Origin: Pseudomonas gingeri
GTDB lineage: Bacteria > Pseudomonadota > Gammaproteobacteria > Pseudomonadales > Pseudomonadaceae
Length of the DNA: 64,000 bases
Assembly (NCBI RefSeq): GCF_013386165.1
Contig: NZ_JACAOS010000015.1
Location: 1-64,000, forward strand
Direction of reading: 5' to 3'
Positions 26,592 to 35,033 of the stretch are shown piece after piece (position 1 is the stretch's first letter; each line of letters starts with the position of its first letter). Both the position numbers and the translations under genes were made by a program. Below the pieces are notes generated by a model that saw only the letters and a program-made list of their open reading frames with translations, had not been told where the DNA came from and ran no database searches.

Positions 26592-27119
26592 TTACTTCGG
26601 TGTAGAGACTTCTTTTGCGTAGGCTTGGCACGCTGCCAATGCGATCAATCCCTGATCGCCGTCGCCGGTGATCCCGACAATTCGTTGAGCATGCGCTGGG
26701 TCAAGTCGGGCACGTACGCTTCCATGAACCATGCCGCCGGCGGCGGCGGTGGTTGGCACTGCGCGGCAACTGGCTGGATCCGTGGTGTCGAGTAGGACTG
26801 ACAGCCGCAGATCAGAAGTAGCAAGGCGATCACGCAGGAGTGCCTGAGCTTTTTGTGCATCGGTCAGTTCCTTGTGGTGGGTTTGTTCGGCAGCCGATAG
26901 GCGCAGCTCCAGGGCTTGGCGCGCCTCTCGATCCGCCAGCAATCGTGCGTTGGCAGCACGGGTGATGACGTCCAGGTCGGACTGGTGCAGGTTGCGCAGA
27001 CCGGACAGTTGCAGTTCATAGCTGTTGGACTGCCATATCCAAGCCACCGATGCGCTGCCCAACATCATCAACAGAACCACCAGCAGCTCAATGGTCAGCT
27101 TCCAGGCAGCGGGACTCAC
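26592..27119 (-). CDS. Rz-like inner-membrane spanin
   Basis: 175-residue i-spanin. One N-terminal membrane helix (LTIELLVVLLMMLGSASVAWIWQ) is followed by a long periplasmic coiled coil (about 40-110: LDVITRAANARLLADREARQALELRLSAAEQTHHKELTDAQKAQALLRDRL). It spans the periplasm to disrupt the outer membrane in the last lysis step. Its 3' part contains the nested Rz1 gene in another frame. It overlaps the end of the endolysin-like gene by 4 bp. Confidence 0.88.
   Translation of the reverse strand: MSPAAWKLTIELLVVLLMMLGSASVAWIWQSNSYELQLSGLRNLHQSDLDVITRAANARLLADREARQALELRLSAAEQTHHKELTDAQKAQALLRDRLATSDLRLSVLLDTTDPASCRAVPTTAAAGGMVHGSVRARLDPAHAQRIVGITGDGDQGLIALAACQAYAKEVSTPK
26645..26860 (-). CDS. 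Rz1-like outer-membrane spanin lipoprotein, nested
   Basis: 71 residues encoded entirely inside the Rz gene in a different frame. The signal ends in LLLLICGC, a lipobox with the acylated cysteine, then a proline-rich segment (CQPPPPPAAW) typical of Rz1. The nested arrangement is classic for Rz/Rz1 pairs. Confidence 0.85.
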   Translation of the reverse strand: MHKKLRHSCVIALLLLICGCQSYSTPRIQPVAAQCQPPPPPAAWFMEAYVPDLTQRMLNELSGSPATAIRD

Positions 27120-27541
27120 AACAGCGCCCTGCGCACACCTTCCACCAATACCGCGTCCGGATAAGCAAACCCGGCGTTCTCATGATGGATGATCGCCTTG
27201 ACGAACCCCTGCATTACCGCAGGCCTGGTCAGATCAATCTCGGCACCAGGCTTGGTCGAGGTATTCGCTTCGACGGCCCGCACATAGGCGGCGGTGTCGT
27301 TCTCAGTAGAAGGAGCCCACCGGCTGATGATGCCCTTCACCGTCTTGAGGCCATGTTTGCGCTGGTAGGTTAGCAGCACCTTGCCCAGCGCACGGATACC
27401 GTTCTCTGCCGCGTCGAAGCGGGCAAACCGCTTCTCGATAGCTGGGTCGGGCTTGAGCTGCCCCTGCCAGTCGTTGGACGGGCTGTAGTCGATGTTTCCG
27501 GGATTTCGGTTGCGTACTCCACGCGTTTCGAGTGCGGTCAT
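27116..27541 (-). CDS. Putative endolysin / P5-like structural protein
   Basis: 141 residues. GVRNRNPGNIDYSPSNDWQGQ, FARFDAAENGIRALGKVLLTYQRKHGLKTVKGIISRWAPSTENDTAAYV is a well-conserved protein in Pseudomonas prophages, usually labelled structural protein P5 (after a PRD1 name) and thought to be a lytic transglycosylase-like muralytic enzyme. Its place directly before Rz/Rz1 supports an endolysin role. ATG 27541 follows a TCTGGAG ribosome site and a terminator-like hairpin. Confidence 0.7.
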   Translation of the reverse strand: MTALETRGVRNRNPGNIDYSPSNDWQGQLKPDPAIEKRFARFDAAENGIRALGKVLLTYQRKHGLKTVKGIISRWAPSTENDTAAYVRAVEANTSTKPGAEIDLTRPAVMQGFVKAIIHHENAGFAYPDAVLVEGVRRALL

Positions 27542-27556
27542 ACATTTCTCCAGACG

Positions 27557-27580
27557 AAAAAAAACCGCTGAATAGCGGCT
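27557..27580 (-). terminator. Hairpin and U8 run ahead of the endolysin gene
   Basis: On the minus strand CCGCT-attc-AGCGG is followed by eight U residues and then by CGTCTGGAG, the ribosome site of the endolysin-like gene. A strong intrinsic terminator inside the late operon. Confidence 0.8.
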
Positions 27581-27608
27581 GGGTGGGTTGGCACGGGATA
27601 GCGGTAAT

Positions 27609-28652
27609 TCAGAGATCCAAAACTTTGACTTCCTTGTCCTTCTTCTTTTTCTTGCCCTTGGCTTTGGCCTTGCCCTTCTTGCCGCCGTTGCATTCGACGG
27701 CGGTCGACCAGCCGGATTGGGTGAAGACCTGCTCGACCGAGTCGACCAGGAACTCGCCATCCAGGCCCTCCTTGAAGTCTCGAGCGTTGATCTGTCGCTC
27801 AGCGAACAGGTCTGTGCGGCCGGGCATTTCCAATCGCACGCCGGCAGTCGAGCGGTTGAAGGCCGCGAGCCGGGCCTTTGCCGCTGCTTCAGCTGCGGAC
27901 TTGTTGGGATGGATGTGCCGGTCGGTATGGACCGAGGGCAGGCCATCCGGGGCGTCGTCGTTGCTCAGGGTCAAGGTGGCCAGCTCGCCGTCTTTCTTTT
28001 TCTTGTACTTGGTGCTGACCGCTTTCTGGGTTTTGTGATCGCCGATACGGAACTGCCAGCGGCTCACATCGCTCCGACGGATCGTGAGTGCCGGCAGATT
28101 CTTGCCACTGGCGGTCAGACCACTCTGGCGAGGCAGGACCAGCAGCTTGCCGTCCGCGATCTTGGCCGTGCAATCGTGGTCTTTCGCAAGCCGGGTGATG
28201 AAGTTGAAGTCCGACTCGTTCAACTGATCGGCACGGGGCACGACTTTGCTGACCGGACACTCGGGCTTCCAACCATTGCGAGCCGCGACGTCGGCGACGA
28301 TGCGCGAGAGCGGGACATCTTCCCAACTACCGCTACGGGTGGTTTTGCCGCTGCCGCGCAGGTCACTGGCCCGACCACGAATGACCATCGTAGACGGCGG
28401 CCCAGACGACTCGACCTCATCGACGGTGTAACGTCCCAAGCGCGTCAAGGTCGAACCAGCGTAACCCAGGTAGACCTCGATCTTGGCCCCGCGCTTGGGT
28501 AGCGCAACAGCACCGTCTCGGTCATCAATGCGCAACTCGAACTCATCCGACTCCATGCCTGATTTGTCCAGGGTGCGCAATAACAGCAGTCGGTCATTGA
28601 TCAGCGCCGAGATGTCGGCACCGTCAGCGACGATTCGGAAAGCTGGTTTCAC
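27609..28652 (-). CDS. Phage late control protein D (gpD), tail hub
   Basis: 347 residues. P2 gpD family baseplate hub/spike-associated protein: FRIVADGADISALINDRLLLLRTLD, WEDVPLSRIVADVAARNGW and LNESDFNFITRLAKDHDCTAKI are recognisable. The C-terminus is unusually lysine/glycine rich (GGKKGKAKAKGKKKKKDKEVK). GTG 28652 is chosen because TTGGAG lies 9 bases upstream; a TTG five codons earlier is less likely. It is the last tail gene of the late operon before lysis genes. Confidence 0.93.
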   Translation of the reverse strand: MKPAFRIVADGADISALINDRLLLLRTLDKSGMESDEFELRIDDRDGAVALPKRGAKIEVYLGYAGSTLTRLGRYTVDEVESSGPPSTMVIRGRASDLRGSGKTTRSGSWEDVPLSRIVADVAARNGWKPECPVSKVVPRADQLNESDFNFITRLAKDHDCTAKIADGKLLVLPRQSGLTASGKNLPALTIRRSDVSRWQFRIGDHKTQKAVSTKYKKKKDGELATLTLSNDDAPDGLPSVHTDRHIHPNKSAAEAAAKARLAAFNRSTAGVRLEMPGRTDLFAERQINARDFKEGLDGEFLVDSVEQVFTQSGWSTAVECNGGKKGKAKAKGKKKKKDKEVKVLDL

Positions 28653-28665
28653 AGTGATGAACTCC

Positions 28666-28697
28666 AAAAACGACGAAGCCCCGCATTTAGCGGGGCC
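28666..28697 (-). terminator. Hairpin ahead of gpD
   Basis: GCCCCGC-taaat-GCGGGGC on the minus strand, followed by TTCGTCGTTTTTGGAG, which runs straight into the gpD ribosome site. Confidence 0.65.
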
Positions 28698-28716
28698 TCA
28701 GGTGATGACAGAAATA

Positions 28717-29301
28717 TTAGCGAGCGGCTTCAGCCCGCTGGCAAAAGATACGAACGTTGGTCGCATTACTGCCTGTAGCGCAATACTCAAGCGCTGCCTC
28801 CAGGCCGAACCTGCGGAAGGAAATATCTCGAGGCAGGTTTCCCGCATCCCAGAAGACCCATTTCGACCAATCGAGGGTTTGCAGGTCGCTCCAGTTATAG
28901 GTCAGGTAAAGGCCGTTTGAGTACGTCGTAGGACCGCCTGGCGTCGAAACAGGGATCTGCGCCTGAATAACGACAACAGATACCCCTTCAGGACGAGCCT
29001 CATGGATCGCAGTCAACGCATTCTGTGCAGACATAAGCACCCGCTTGGTCCAACCCTCACCATCGTGACTATCCCTCGGCCGATAAACGATGGTGAGCGC
29101 ATCACCACCATCCCTGACCTCGACAAGTTCACGATCCGAGCGTTTGATTCGATGCTCCAGCAGTATCGAGGCTTTCTGCGCGGCCGTTGCACTGGCAGGA
29201 TAATCCGGCTCACTCGGACCTCGGTCACTAATGTCCTTATATGCCCCGACTGCTAAACCGGCCGCCGCCAGTCCCAGGAATACCTTGGTTGTAGTCTTCA
29301 A
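28717..29301 (-). CDS. Unknown membrane-anchored protein inserted between gpX and gpD
   Basis: 194 residues. An N-terminal hydrophobic segment (MKTTTKVFLGLAAAGLAVGAY) followed by a soluble domain with about two cysteines near the C-terminus (EYCATGS, IFCQRA) suggests export or inner-membrane anchoring facing the periplasm. No lipobox. No family recognised. P2-like phages normally have gpD directly after gpX, so this is an added gene (moron); superinfection exclusion or an envelope-altering role is speculation. Confidence 0.65.
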   Translation of the reverse strand: MKTTTKVFLGLAAAGLAVGAYKDISDRGPSEPDYPASATAAQKASILLEHRIKRSDRELVEVRDGGDALTIVYRPRDSHDGEGWTKRVLMSAQNALTAIHEARPEGVSVVVIQAQIPVSTPGGPTTYSNGLYLTYNWSDLQTLDWSKWVFWDAGNLPRDISFRRFGLEAALEYCATGSNATNVRIFCQRAEAAR

Positions 29302-29346
29302 TCCCTTGCTCCATTTGAGGGTGATCGCGCATTTTAACGACCCCCC

Positions 29347-29553
29347 TCAATCCCACAACTGCACCTGCTCCGTCATCGGCTCAGCAACGTCGGGGAAGGT
29401 GATCAGCAACCCAGCCCGCAACGGCTGCGGCTCATCAGCCAACAGGCGGTTTGCATCGAGCACGGCCTCGACCGTGCCATTGAGGTGACCGTAGTACTGG
29501 TAGCACAAGGTATCGAGCTGGTCACCATCAGACGTTCTGCATATCGTCGCCAT
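29347..29553 (-). CDS. Tail protein X (LysM-like)
   Basis: 68 residues: MATICRTSDGDQLDTLCYQYYGHLNGTVEAVLDANRLLADEPQPLRAGLLITFPD is a gpX/LysM-type domain of contractile tails, thought to aid baseplate assembly and peptidoglycan contact. Its start lies within the 3' end of the gpU-like gene (26-bp overlap). Confidence 0.9.
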   Translation of the reverse strand: MATICRTSDGDQLDTLCYQYYGHLNGTVEAVLDANRLLADEPQPLRAGLLITFPDVAEPMTEQVQLWD

Positions 29554-30373
29554 AGCGAGTGAACTCCAGGGTGAAGGACTGTTTGCGTGGGATACCACCG
29601 GTCAGCAAGGCGCTCTGCTCTTCGTCCAGGCTGCGCAAGCACCAGGTACCCAGGACTAGGCCATAACCTGTGGTGATGTTCAACGGCAGGAGCTGGGCGC
29701 CGATGCTACGCAGGGTGTCGAGCTGCTTGAGGCCGCCTTTGAAACCGGGGTAAATCACGCCCTTGAGGGTCATTTTCTCTTCGCCCATACCAATCGCCTG
29801 CTGTGCTGGGCGCCGGGTCAGGCGCTCCTGTGACGCCCAGCGAAACTCCGTCTGGCGGCGCAGTTCGTCGAACGCCGCCGTGTCAAGGTTGAAGTAGAAC
29901 GGCTGGGCATTGGGCTGCAACGATTGCAAGATCATCAGATGCGGGAACGGCTTCACCGCCTCGGCCAGGGGCGTGGCGTTCGGCGACAACGCCCCGCTGG
30001 GTAGGATGTTCGCCAGCGAGGGACTGACCTTACCCGCCACCTGGTTAATCGCGGTACTGGCCCGGGCGGCCTGTTCCTTTAGGGTATCCAGGCGCTCATC
30101 AATTGCAGATATGGCCCGCGTGGTCTTGCTGTAGGTCGCCAGAACAGACCCGACCTTCGACTGCGCTGCATCAATGCCGCGCATCACACGCTGCAGCTTT
30201 TCCCCAACGCCCGGGGGAACACCAGGAATACTGCTCAACTCATCAGCGGCACCTGAGATCTCGCTGATGGCGCCGTTGACCGGCCCCATCATCTCATCGA
30301 TATCACGCCGTCCGGCCTCACCCGCCTGCACCAGGGAGCGGAAGCCGGATTGCAATTGCTCCATGTAGGCCAT
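29528..30373 (-). CDS. gpU-like tail protein with N-terminal extension
   Basis: 281 residues. The C-terminal half (FNLDTAAFDELRRQTEFRWASQERLTRRPAQQAIGMGEEKMTLKGVIYPGFKGG) is P2 gpU, a tail tip/baseplate protein. The N-terminal 120 residues are helical (VGEKLQRVMRGIDAAQSKVGSVLATYSKTT...) and absent from P2 gpU, as seen in the longer gpU homologues of Pseudomonas prophages. Confidence 0.88.
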   Translation of the reverse strand: MAYMEQLQSGFRSLVQAGEAGRRDIDEMMGPVNGAISEISGAADELSSIPGVPPGVGEKLQRVMRGIDAAQSKVGSVLATYSKTTRAISAIDERLDTLKEQAARASTAINQVAGKVSPSLANILPSGALSPNATPLAEAVKPFPHLMILQSLQPNAQPFYFNLDTAAFDELRRQTEFRWASQERLTRRPAQQAIGMGEEKMTLKGVIYPGFKGGLKQLDTLRSIGAQLLPLNITTGYGLVLGTWCLRSLDEEQSALLTGGIPRKQSFTLEFTRYGDDMQNV

Positions 30374-30382
30374 GGCACCTCC

Positions 30383-32806
30383 TTATATATGGGGCTCGTC
30401 ATACAGATTGCGACGAGCCTGCTGCTGGCTGAACTCTTCAAACTGAGCCCGCATATGCGGAAACAGCTCTTGAGCCAGCTGCCGAGGGTCCTTGGCATCA
30501 CCCTGCACCGTCACCTGCATCGACGGAGAGAAAGCAAATTGCTGGTCTACCCGGGTGGGTTCAGACTTCGGCGCCATAGCCAGGGCCGCCAATGTCGGTG
30601 CTGCAACGGACGGGGCCGGTGACGCAAGCGACCGAGTAACGTCACCTACTTTCGGCAGCAACGGCGACGGTGCACCGCTGACATCCGGCCGATCTGACTT
30701 CTCCGGCACAGCAGGAGCACCAAACATGGCCTTGCCCAAGGCACCGCCAGCTTGACCACCTCCCCAGCTACCCAGGAAGCCTCCGATCACACCGCCGATA
30801 GCAGTGCCGATCACCGGCACCACTGAACCAATCGCAGCACCGGCTGCTGCACCGGCCAGGGTGCCAGCAAACGTGCCGGCAGCACTCCCGTAGCCCTCGG
30901 CCTTTTCGTCCTGGGTTTGAGCATTCCGGTAAGTATCCGCAGCCATCAAGACAGACTCGACCATGGCCACCGGCGCGCCACCTTTCAGCCCCACCTTTGC
31001 GCCGCGCACAGGGGAGAATCCACGGGTAGTTGCACCTACAGGCGACGTCGTCGCAGTACTGGCCACCGATCCTCGAGGACCCTTGCCCCGCCGACCTTTA
31101 CCGCGCCGACCTTTCTTACCATCACCACCATCGATACCACCCGCCCCGCCGGCCGAATTGGTAACGAATACCTTCTGGATCACATTCGGGTTGCCCATCA
31201 TCGAACCGCGAGCGACGTTGAGCACGCCTCTGCCGATCTTGATCGCGTTGACCGCAGCCCCCAGGGAAACGACGCCGGCAGCCAAGATGGTGGCCCCGGA
31301 AATGACGGTGGGGAACTTCCCGGCCAGATCCGACAAACCGTACGCCAGATTGCCCAGACCATCTGCCACCATGTCGGTCAGCGGTCGCACCGCATCACCG
31401 ATGCGAGTCATCGACGACTCGACCCCAGCAGCAACCGACTTCCATTTGTCGTTGGACGTTTCCCGAGCCCTGGCCGCGTCCTGCTCGATTTTGGCCTTGC
31501 CATCAGTCTTCTCGATGGTTTTCATGTCGGCCTTGATCTTGTCACCGTACTTGATCTGCGCAAGCAGACCGGAGCTGGCGCTCTGATCGCTGACGATGTT
31601 CGCCAGACCGGCAGCTTCAGTTAGGGCAACCATGGCCTGGGCTTCCTCGGCGCTACCATCGGCCGAAGCCTTGATCTTCGCCTTGAGAGCCGCGACTTTT
31701 TTGGCCTTGGCCGGGTCTTTCTTCGCGATCAACCGCTCACTGAGCATGATGAATGCGTCGACCGGGTTGGCGGCTTTGCCGCTCTTGGTTGCGGCGAGAA
31801 TCGAACCCGCCAGGTCATAGCCTTCCTTGGCAAAACGCTCCTGACTGGTGCTGCTGATCACGGCGTTGAGCAGGTTGTCCATGTTCGTTGCGGCCGACGC
31901 CGCGTCCTGGGTCTGCGAGTACTGCGATTGCAGGCTCGCCCCCAGAAACCGAACCGCCTCCGGGCCTTCCATGCCCAGGCGTTTGATGTTGCCGAGCATG
32001 CTGGGCAGGTACCGCGCCATGTCCTTCGGACCGAATGCACCAATGTCACCGGCCGCTGCTACCTGACCGAGCATGGCGCCCATCTCGCCCTGTTTGACCC
32101 CGGCCTCCTTGAAGGAGTTGATCAGGGTTGCGATGGTCTCTGGCTCCATGCCCTGACCATCGATCAAGTCGGCGATCTGCCCAGCGTAAGCACTGGCCTC
32201 CTCCCACTCGACGCCCTTCTCAATCAACCCGCCCACGGACTTCGCCAGCAACTGCTGGCTCATCCCCTTGTCAGCCGCGACCTGGCTAATGGTTTCCGCC
32301 AGCTTGGCCTCATCACCCGTGCCGGCGGTGTGGGCCCACAGCGACATCTGGCGGATCTGCGCCTGATAATCGCCGGAGACCTTGGTCGGGATCGCAAGGG
32401 ACGCGGTCAAGGCCGCCGCCTGACCGACCGTACTCTTCAGCCCGTCCTTGCCCTGCTGGATCTGCGTATGCCCCTTGGCCTTGAGTTCCGCGCCACGAGC
32501 AACGCTGCCCAGGGACTGGTATTCCTTGCGTAGGTTGCGGACCTCGACGCCCTGGTCCTTCAGGGTCTTGAGGTTGGATTCCAATTTTTTGAGCAGGCCA
32601 TCGGCCGAGGCAGCACCGGTATCGTGGGCCTTTTTCCATTCATCTCGCAGGCGGATGGTGTCGCCGATGGTGCTCTGCAGGACACGAGCTTTCGTGCCCT
32701 GTTCGCCGAGTCGCTTGATGCGGGTCTCAACGTCCTTGAAGGCGTTGCCCACAGTTGAGCTGACGACGCCACCAATGACCAGGCCGAGGGCCAGGTTGTT
32801 CGCCAT
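30383..32806 (-). CDS. Tail tape measure protein
   Basis: 807 residues, the longest structural protein, which sets tail length. Helical N-terminal two thirds, a hydrophobic/glycine-alanine rich segment near 640-700 (AAGTFAGTLAGAAAGAAIGSVVPVIGTAIGGVIGGFLGSWGGGQAGGAL) and a conserved Pro-rich stretch before the C-terminus. It lies directly after the E/E' chaperone frames, the usual order. Confidence 0.93.
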   Translation of the reverse strand: MANNLALGLVIGGVVSSTVGNAFKDVETRIKRLGEQGTKARVLQSTIGDTIRLRDEWKKAHDTGAASADGLLKKLESNLKTLKDQGVEVRNLRKEYQSLGSVARGAELKAKGHTQIQQGKDGLKSTVGQAAALTASLAIPTKVSGDYQAQIRQMSLWAHTAGTGDEAKLAETISQVAADKGMSQQLLAKSVGGLIEKGVEWEEASAYAGQIADLIDGQGMEPETIATLINSFKEAGVKQGEMGAMLGQVAAAGDIGAFGPKDMARYLPSMLGNIKRLGMEGPEAVRFLGASLQSQYSQTQDAASAATNMDNLLNAVISSTSQERFAKEGYDLAGSILAATKSGKAANPVDAFIMLSERLIAKKDPAKAKKVAALKAKIKASADGSAEEAQAMVALTEAAGLANIVSDQSASSGLLAQIKYGDKIKADMKTIEKTDGKAKIEQDAARARETSNDKWKSVAAGVESSMTRIGDAVRPLTDMVADGLGNLAYGLSDLAGKFPTVISGATILAAGVVSLGAAVNAIKIGRGVLNVARGSMMGNPNVIQKVFVTNSAGGAGGIDGGDGKKGRRGKGRRGKGPRGSVASTATTSPVGATTRGFSPVRGAKVGLKGGAPVAMVESVLMAADTYRNAQTQDEKAEGYGSAAGTFAGTLAGAAAGAAIGSVVPVIGTAIGGVIGGFLGSWGGGQAGGALGKAMFGAPAVPEKSDRPDVSGAPSPLLPKVGDVTRSLASPAPSVAAPTLAALAMAPKSEPTRVDQQFAFSPSMQVTVQGDAKDPRQLAQELFPHMRAQFEEFSQQQARRNLYDEPHI

Positions 32807-32834
32807 GTGTTATCTCCTGGGGAGGATGACCGGC

Positions 32835-32948
32835 TCAATCCGTGAGCCACCAAATCATCCGGGAAAATGGCATGGACTCGATCTCAGCAGCGGAAAATGA
32901 AAACTCCCGCGCCAGGCGCCGTGCCAGTTGCTTTTGCAGGACCGGGTT
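32835..32948 (-). CDS. gpE' extension frame of the tail assembly chaperone
   Basis: 37 codons with no start codon, in a different frame from gpE: NPVLQKQLARRLAREFSFSA ... MPFSRMIWWLTD, ending TGA at 32835. It resembles the short GpE/E' proteins of P2-like phages. It should be made only as a C-terminal extension of gpE by ribosomal frameshifting at or before CTTTAAC (gpE's last codons), giving about a 137-residue product. The frame relation is +1 (equivalently -2). Confidence 0.6.
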   Translation of the reverse strand, partial: NPVLQKQLARRLAREFSFSAAEIESMPFSRMIWWLTD

Positions 32949-33249
32949 AAAGCTCGTCCTCCTTGACCAGGCGAAAGTAGGCGGTCTGTAGCCTCTTGTA
33001 GTCGCGCACGGTCAGCCCCTCGATATCCAGATGACCGGCCTCGGTCAGGCCACCGAACAGCACGAATTCGCGCTTGTCTTCGTCATCAGGGACAGAAGCC
33101 TCGGCAGCACGTACCTCACGGATAGTAGGAGAACGCATTGACAGTCGGTCGACCTTGACGCCGTTAACCGAGCTGGGGGTGGAGAGCAACACCTGGGCCC
33201 CCTCGATGCTGAGGGTGAGCCATTCCGGAATTTCTTTAGATGCTTTCAT
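32947..33249 (-). CDS. Tail assembly chaperone gpE
   Basis: 100 residues: EIPEWLTLSIEGAQVLLSTPSSVNGVKVDRLSMRSPTIREVRAAEA... typical of the first frame of the tail chaperone between the tube and tape-measure genes. It coats the tape measure during assembly. AAGGAGG (plus 32958-32964 complement) sits five bases before the terminal CTT TAA, the likely frameshift stimulator. Confidence 0.88.
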   Translation of the reverse strand: MKASKEIPEWLTLSIEGAQVLLSTPSSVNGVKVDRLSMRSPTIREVRAAEASVPDDEDKREFVLFGGLTEAGHLDIEGLTVRDYKRLQTAYFRLVKEDEL

Positions 33250-33263
33250 TGCAAGGGTTCCCT

Positions 33264-33773
33264 TTAAAGGCCAAGGTCACGGCGGACTTGTGCAAGTTGA
33301 TCCACGCCATCAATGACGCGGACACAGTTAATGGCGTCGATCTCGTACATCAGGCGCCCACCGACTTCGAGCTTGTAGTAGCTGATCGCAATGGAAAATT
33401 TCATCTCGGCCGCATCGCCAGGCTTCCAATCGCCCGGATCGACTTCCTTGAGCATGCCGCGCAGGGTAGCGATCACTGCCGTGGTCGCGCCCTTCTGCCC
33501 CTTGAACGAACCCCGGAACACAGAGTTGAACCCGGTCTGATCGGCCAGTCCGAACTTCGACATGGCCTCACGACGAACACCCTTGGTGCTGAAGGACGCC
33601 TCCATTTTTTCCATGCCCTGATCCATTTCGATACCGACATCCATCCCGCCACCGCGATACTCATCGGTCTTGATGGTCATTTTGGGCAGCGACAGACTCG
33701 GCACCTCGCCGGCGAAGTTGATACCGTCGACGAACAGGTTGGTGTTGTAGAGCGTTTGCGGAACCATAGCCAT
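33264..33773 (-). CDS. Major tail tube protein
   Basis: 169 residues, P2 FII-type tube protein: MAMVPQTLYNTNLFVDGINFAGEVPSLSLPKMTIKTDEYRGGGMDVGIEMDQGMEKMEASF is conserved. It polymerises inside the sheath. It is directly downstream of the sheath gene. Confidence 0.94.
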   Translation of the reverse strand: MAMVPQTLYNTNLFVDGINFAGEVPSLSLPKMTIKTDEYRGGGMDVGIEMDQGMEKMEASFSTKGVRREAMSKFGLADQTGFNSVFRGSFKGQKGATTAVIATLRGMLKEVDPGDWKPGDAAEMKFSIAISYYKLEVGGRLMYEIDAINCVRVIDGVDQLAQVRRDLGL

Positions 33774-33785
33774 AACAGGGTCTCC

Positions 33786-34949
33786 TTAGGCGGCGGTGTC
33801 GAGGACTTCAGTCAGCCACTGGTTAGTGATCTCGACGCGGAAGTTTGGGTTTTCAGCTGGAGGCACGTCGGTGAAACGGATATTCCAGTACACCTTGCCC
33901 TGCTCCAGCTGACCGGCTGTGTTCAGCTCCGGGTCCGGGTAGACCTCGAAATTGATCACCGCGCCCTGGGCTTTGAGATCGCGCATGAAGGCTTCCAAGC
34001 CGTCAGTCACGTCCTTGACGTAGGTCTTGGTGATCGAGCGGTCGACCGCCCACTTATGCCCGTAGAGGATTGCGTCCATGACGATATCCAGTGTGCGGAC
34101 ACGGGTGACAAACGCCCATTTGGGGTCGCTGGAACAGGTCCGATTGCCCCACAACCGGAAGCCGTCATCACGAATGATCGTGGTGATATTGGCGTTGTTG
34201 AGCAGGTTGGCCCGGCAGGTCTCGTCGCCGTCGAGGAACTCGACTGGTCGGCTGGTGCCGGTAATGCCAACAAATTCTTTGTTCGACGGCGATGCCCAGA
34301 ATCCGTATTCCGAATCGGTCCAGGCAAAGAGGCCGGCGACCCAGGCCGAGCCCGGAGCATCAACCGTTTCGCTGACTCCGGTGTCCCAGAACTGCACGCC
34401 TGGATCGACCAGATACACACGCTTGCTGCCGAAGTTCTCGGCGTAAGCAATCGCGGCCTCATCGGTCTTGTTCGGACCGTCAACAATGGCCATGGCCCGC
34501 AGCTTGCCGGCCAGGGCATCCATGGCTGTAGCTACAGCCTGGGTGGCGGAATGCTTGGGCGCGATCAGCAATCGCGGCTGGGCGTTAAAGCGACTCTTGC
34601 CGTCGAGCAGCGCCTGCAGGCCAGTCCGTTGGCTAGTGGCGAGCACGCCGCCGATAATGGCCGAGGTTTGCAACGCCTCGTCTGCGAGCTTCGCGACCCC
34701 ACATGCGACGATCACTGCCCTGGAGCGTTTGTAGATCGCGATCACCGCTTTGGTGATCGCGGCATCCTCCCCCCAGGCTGCGATGGCCTCGCTCTCGCGT
34801 GTGATCAGCAGCAGATCATTGGGTTTGGCCGTGGCTTTCGGCCCCGGAGTGAAGGTGTCACACAGACCGATGATGGACGATGACGGTAGCGAGATCACCC
34901 GCGTACCGGTGTCGACGTTGGTGACGGTCACACCGTGAAAAAAACTCAT
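33786..34949 (-). CDS. Contractile tail sheath protein
   Basis: 387 residues, P2 FI-type sheath. Starts MSFFHGVTVTNVDTGTRVISLPSSSIIGLCDTF; a VNTAG-like central part (GSAWVAGLFAWTDSEYGFWASPSNKEFVGITG) and a C-terminal ITNQWLTEVLDTAA end follow. Confirms a myovirus-type prophage. Confidence 0.95.
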   Translation of the reverse strand: MSFFHGVTVTNVDTGTRVISLPSSSIIGLCDTFTPGPKATAKPNDLLLITRESEAIAAWGEDAAITKAVIAIYKRSRAVIVACGVAKLADEALQTSAIIGGVLATSQRTGLQALLDGKSRFNAQPRLLIAPKHSATQAVATAMDALAGKLRAMAIVDGPNKTDEAAIAYAENFGSKRVYLVDPGVQFWDTGVSETVDAPGSAWVAGLFAWTDSEYGFWASPSNKEFVGITGTSRPVEFLDGDETCRANLLNNANITTIIRDDGFRLWGNRTCSSDPKWAFVTRVRTLDIVMDAILYGHKWAVDRSITKTYVKDVTDGLEAFMRDLKAQGAVINFEVYPDPELNTAGQLEQGKVYWNIRFTDVPPAENPNFRVEITNQWLTEVLDTAA

Positions 34950-34961
34950 AAAGCATTCTCC

Positions 34962-34992
34962 AGAAACGACAAAGCCCCGCAGATGCGAGGCC
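34962..34992 (-). terminator. Hairpin ahead of the sheath gene
   Basis: On the minus strand GCCTCGC-atct-GCGGGGC (one mismatch) then TTTGTCGTTTCTGGAG leading into the sheath ATG. U-run is short, so probably a weak or attenuating terminator. Confidence 0.55.
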
Positions 34993-35033
34993 AGAAGTGA
35001 TGGGATGTTGCGACTGGTGGGTGACTCAGGCGG

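Noticed and set aside
27542-27946. N-terminal extension of the endolysin frame
   Set aside because: It overlaps gpD coding sequence and a terminator; the real start has a ribosome site at 27541.
33240-34883. 547-codon plus-strand frame over the sheath and tube genes
   Set aside because: High GC third positions of the minus-strand sheath gene leave this frame open; the protein is low-information and the minus genes are certain.
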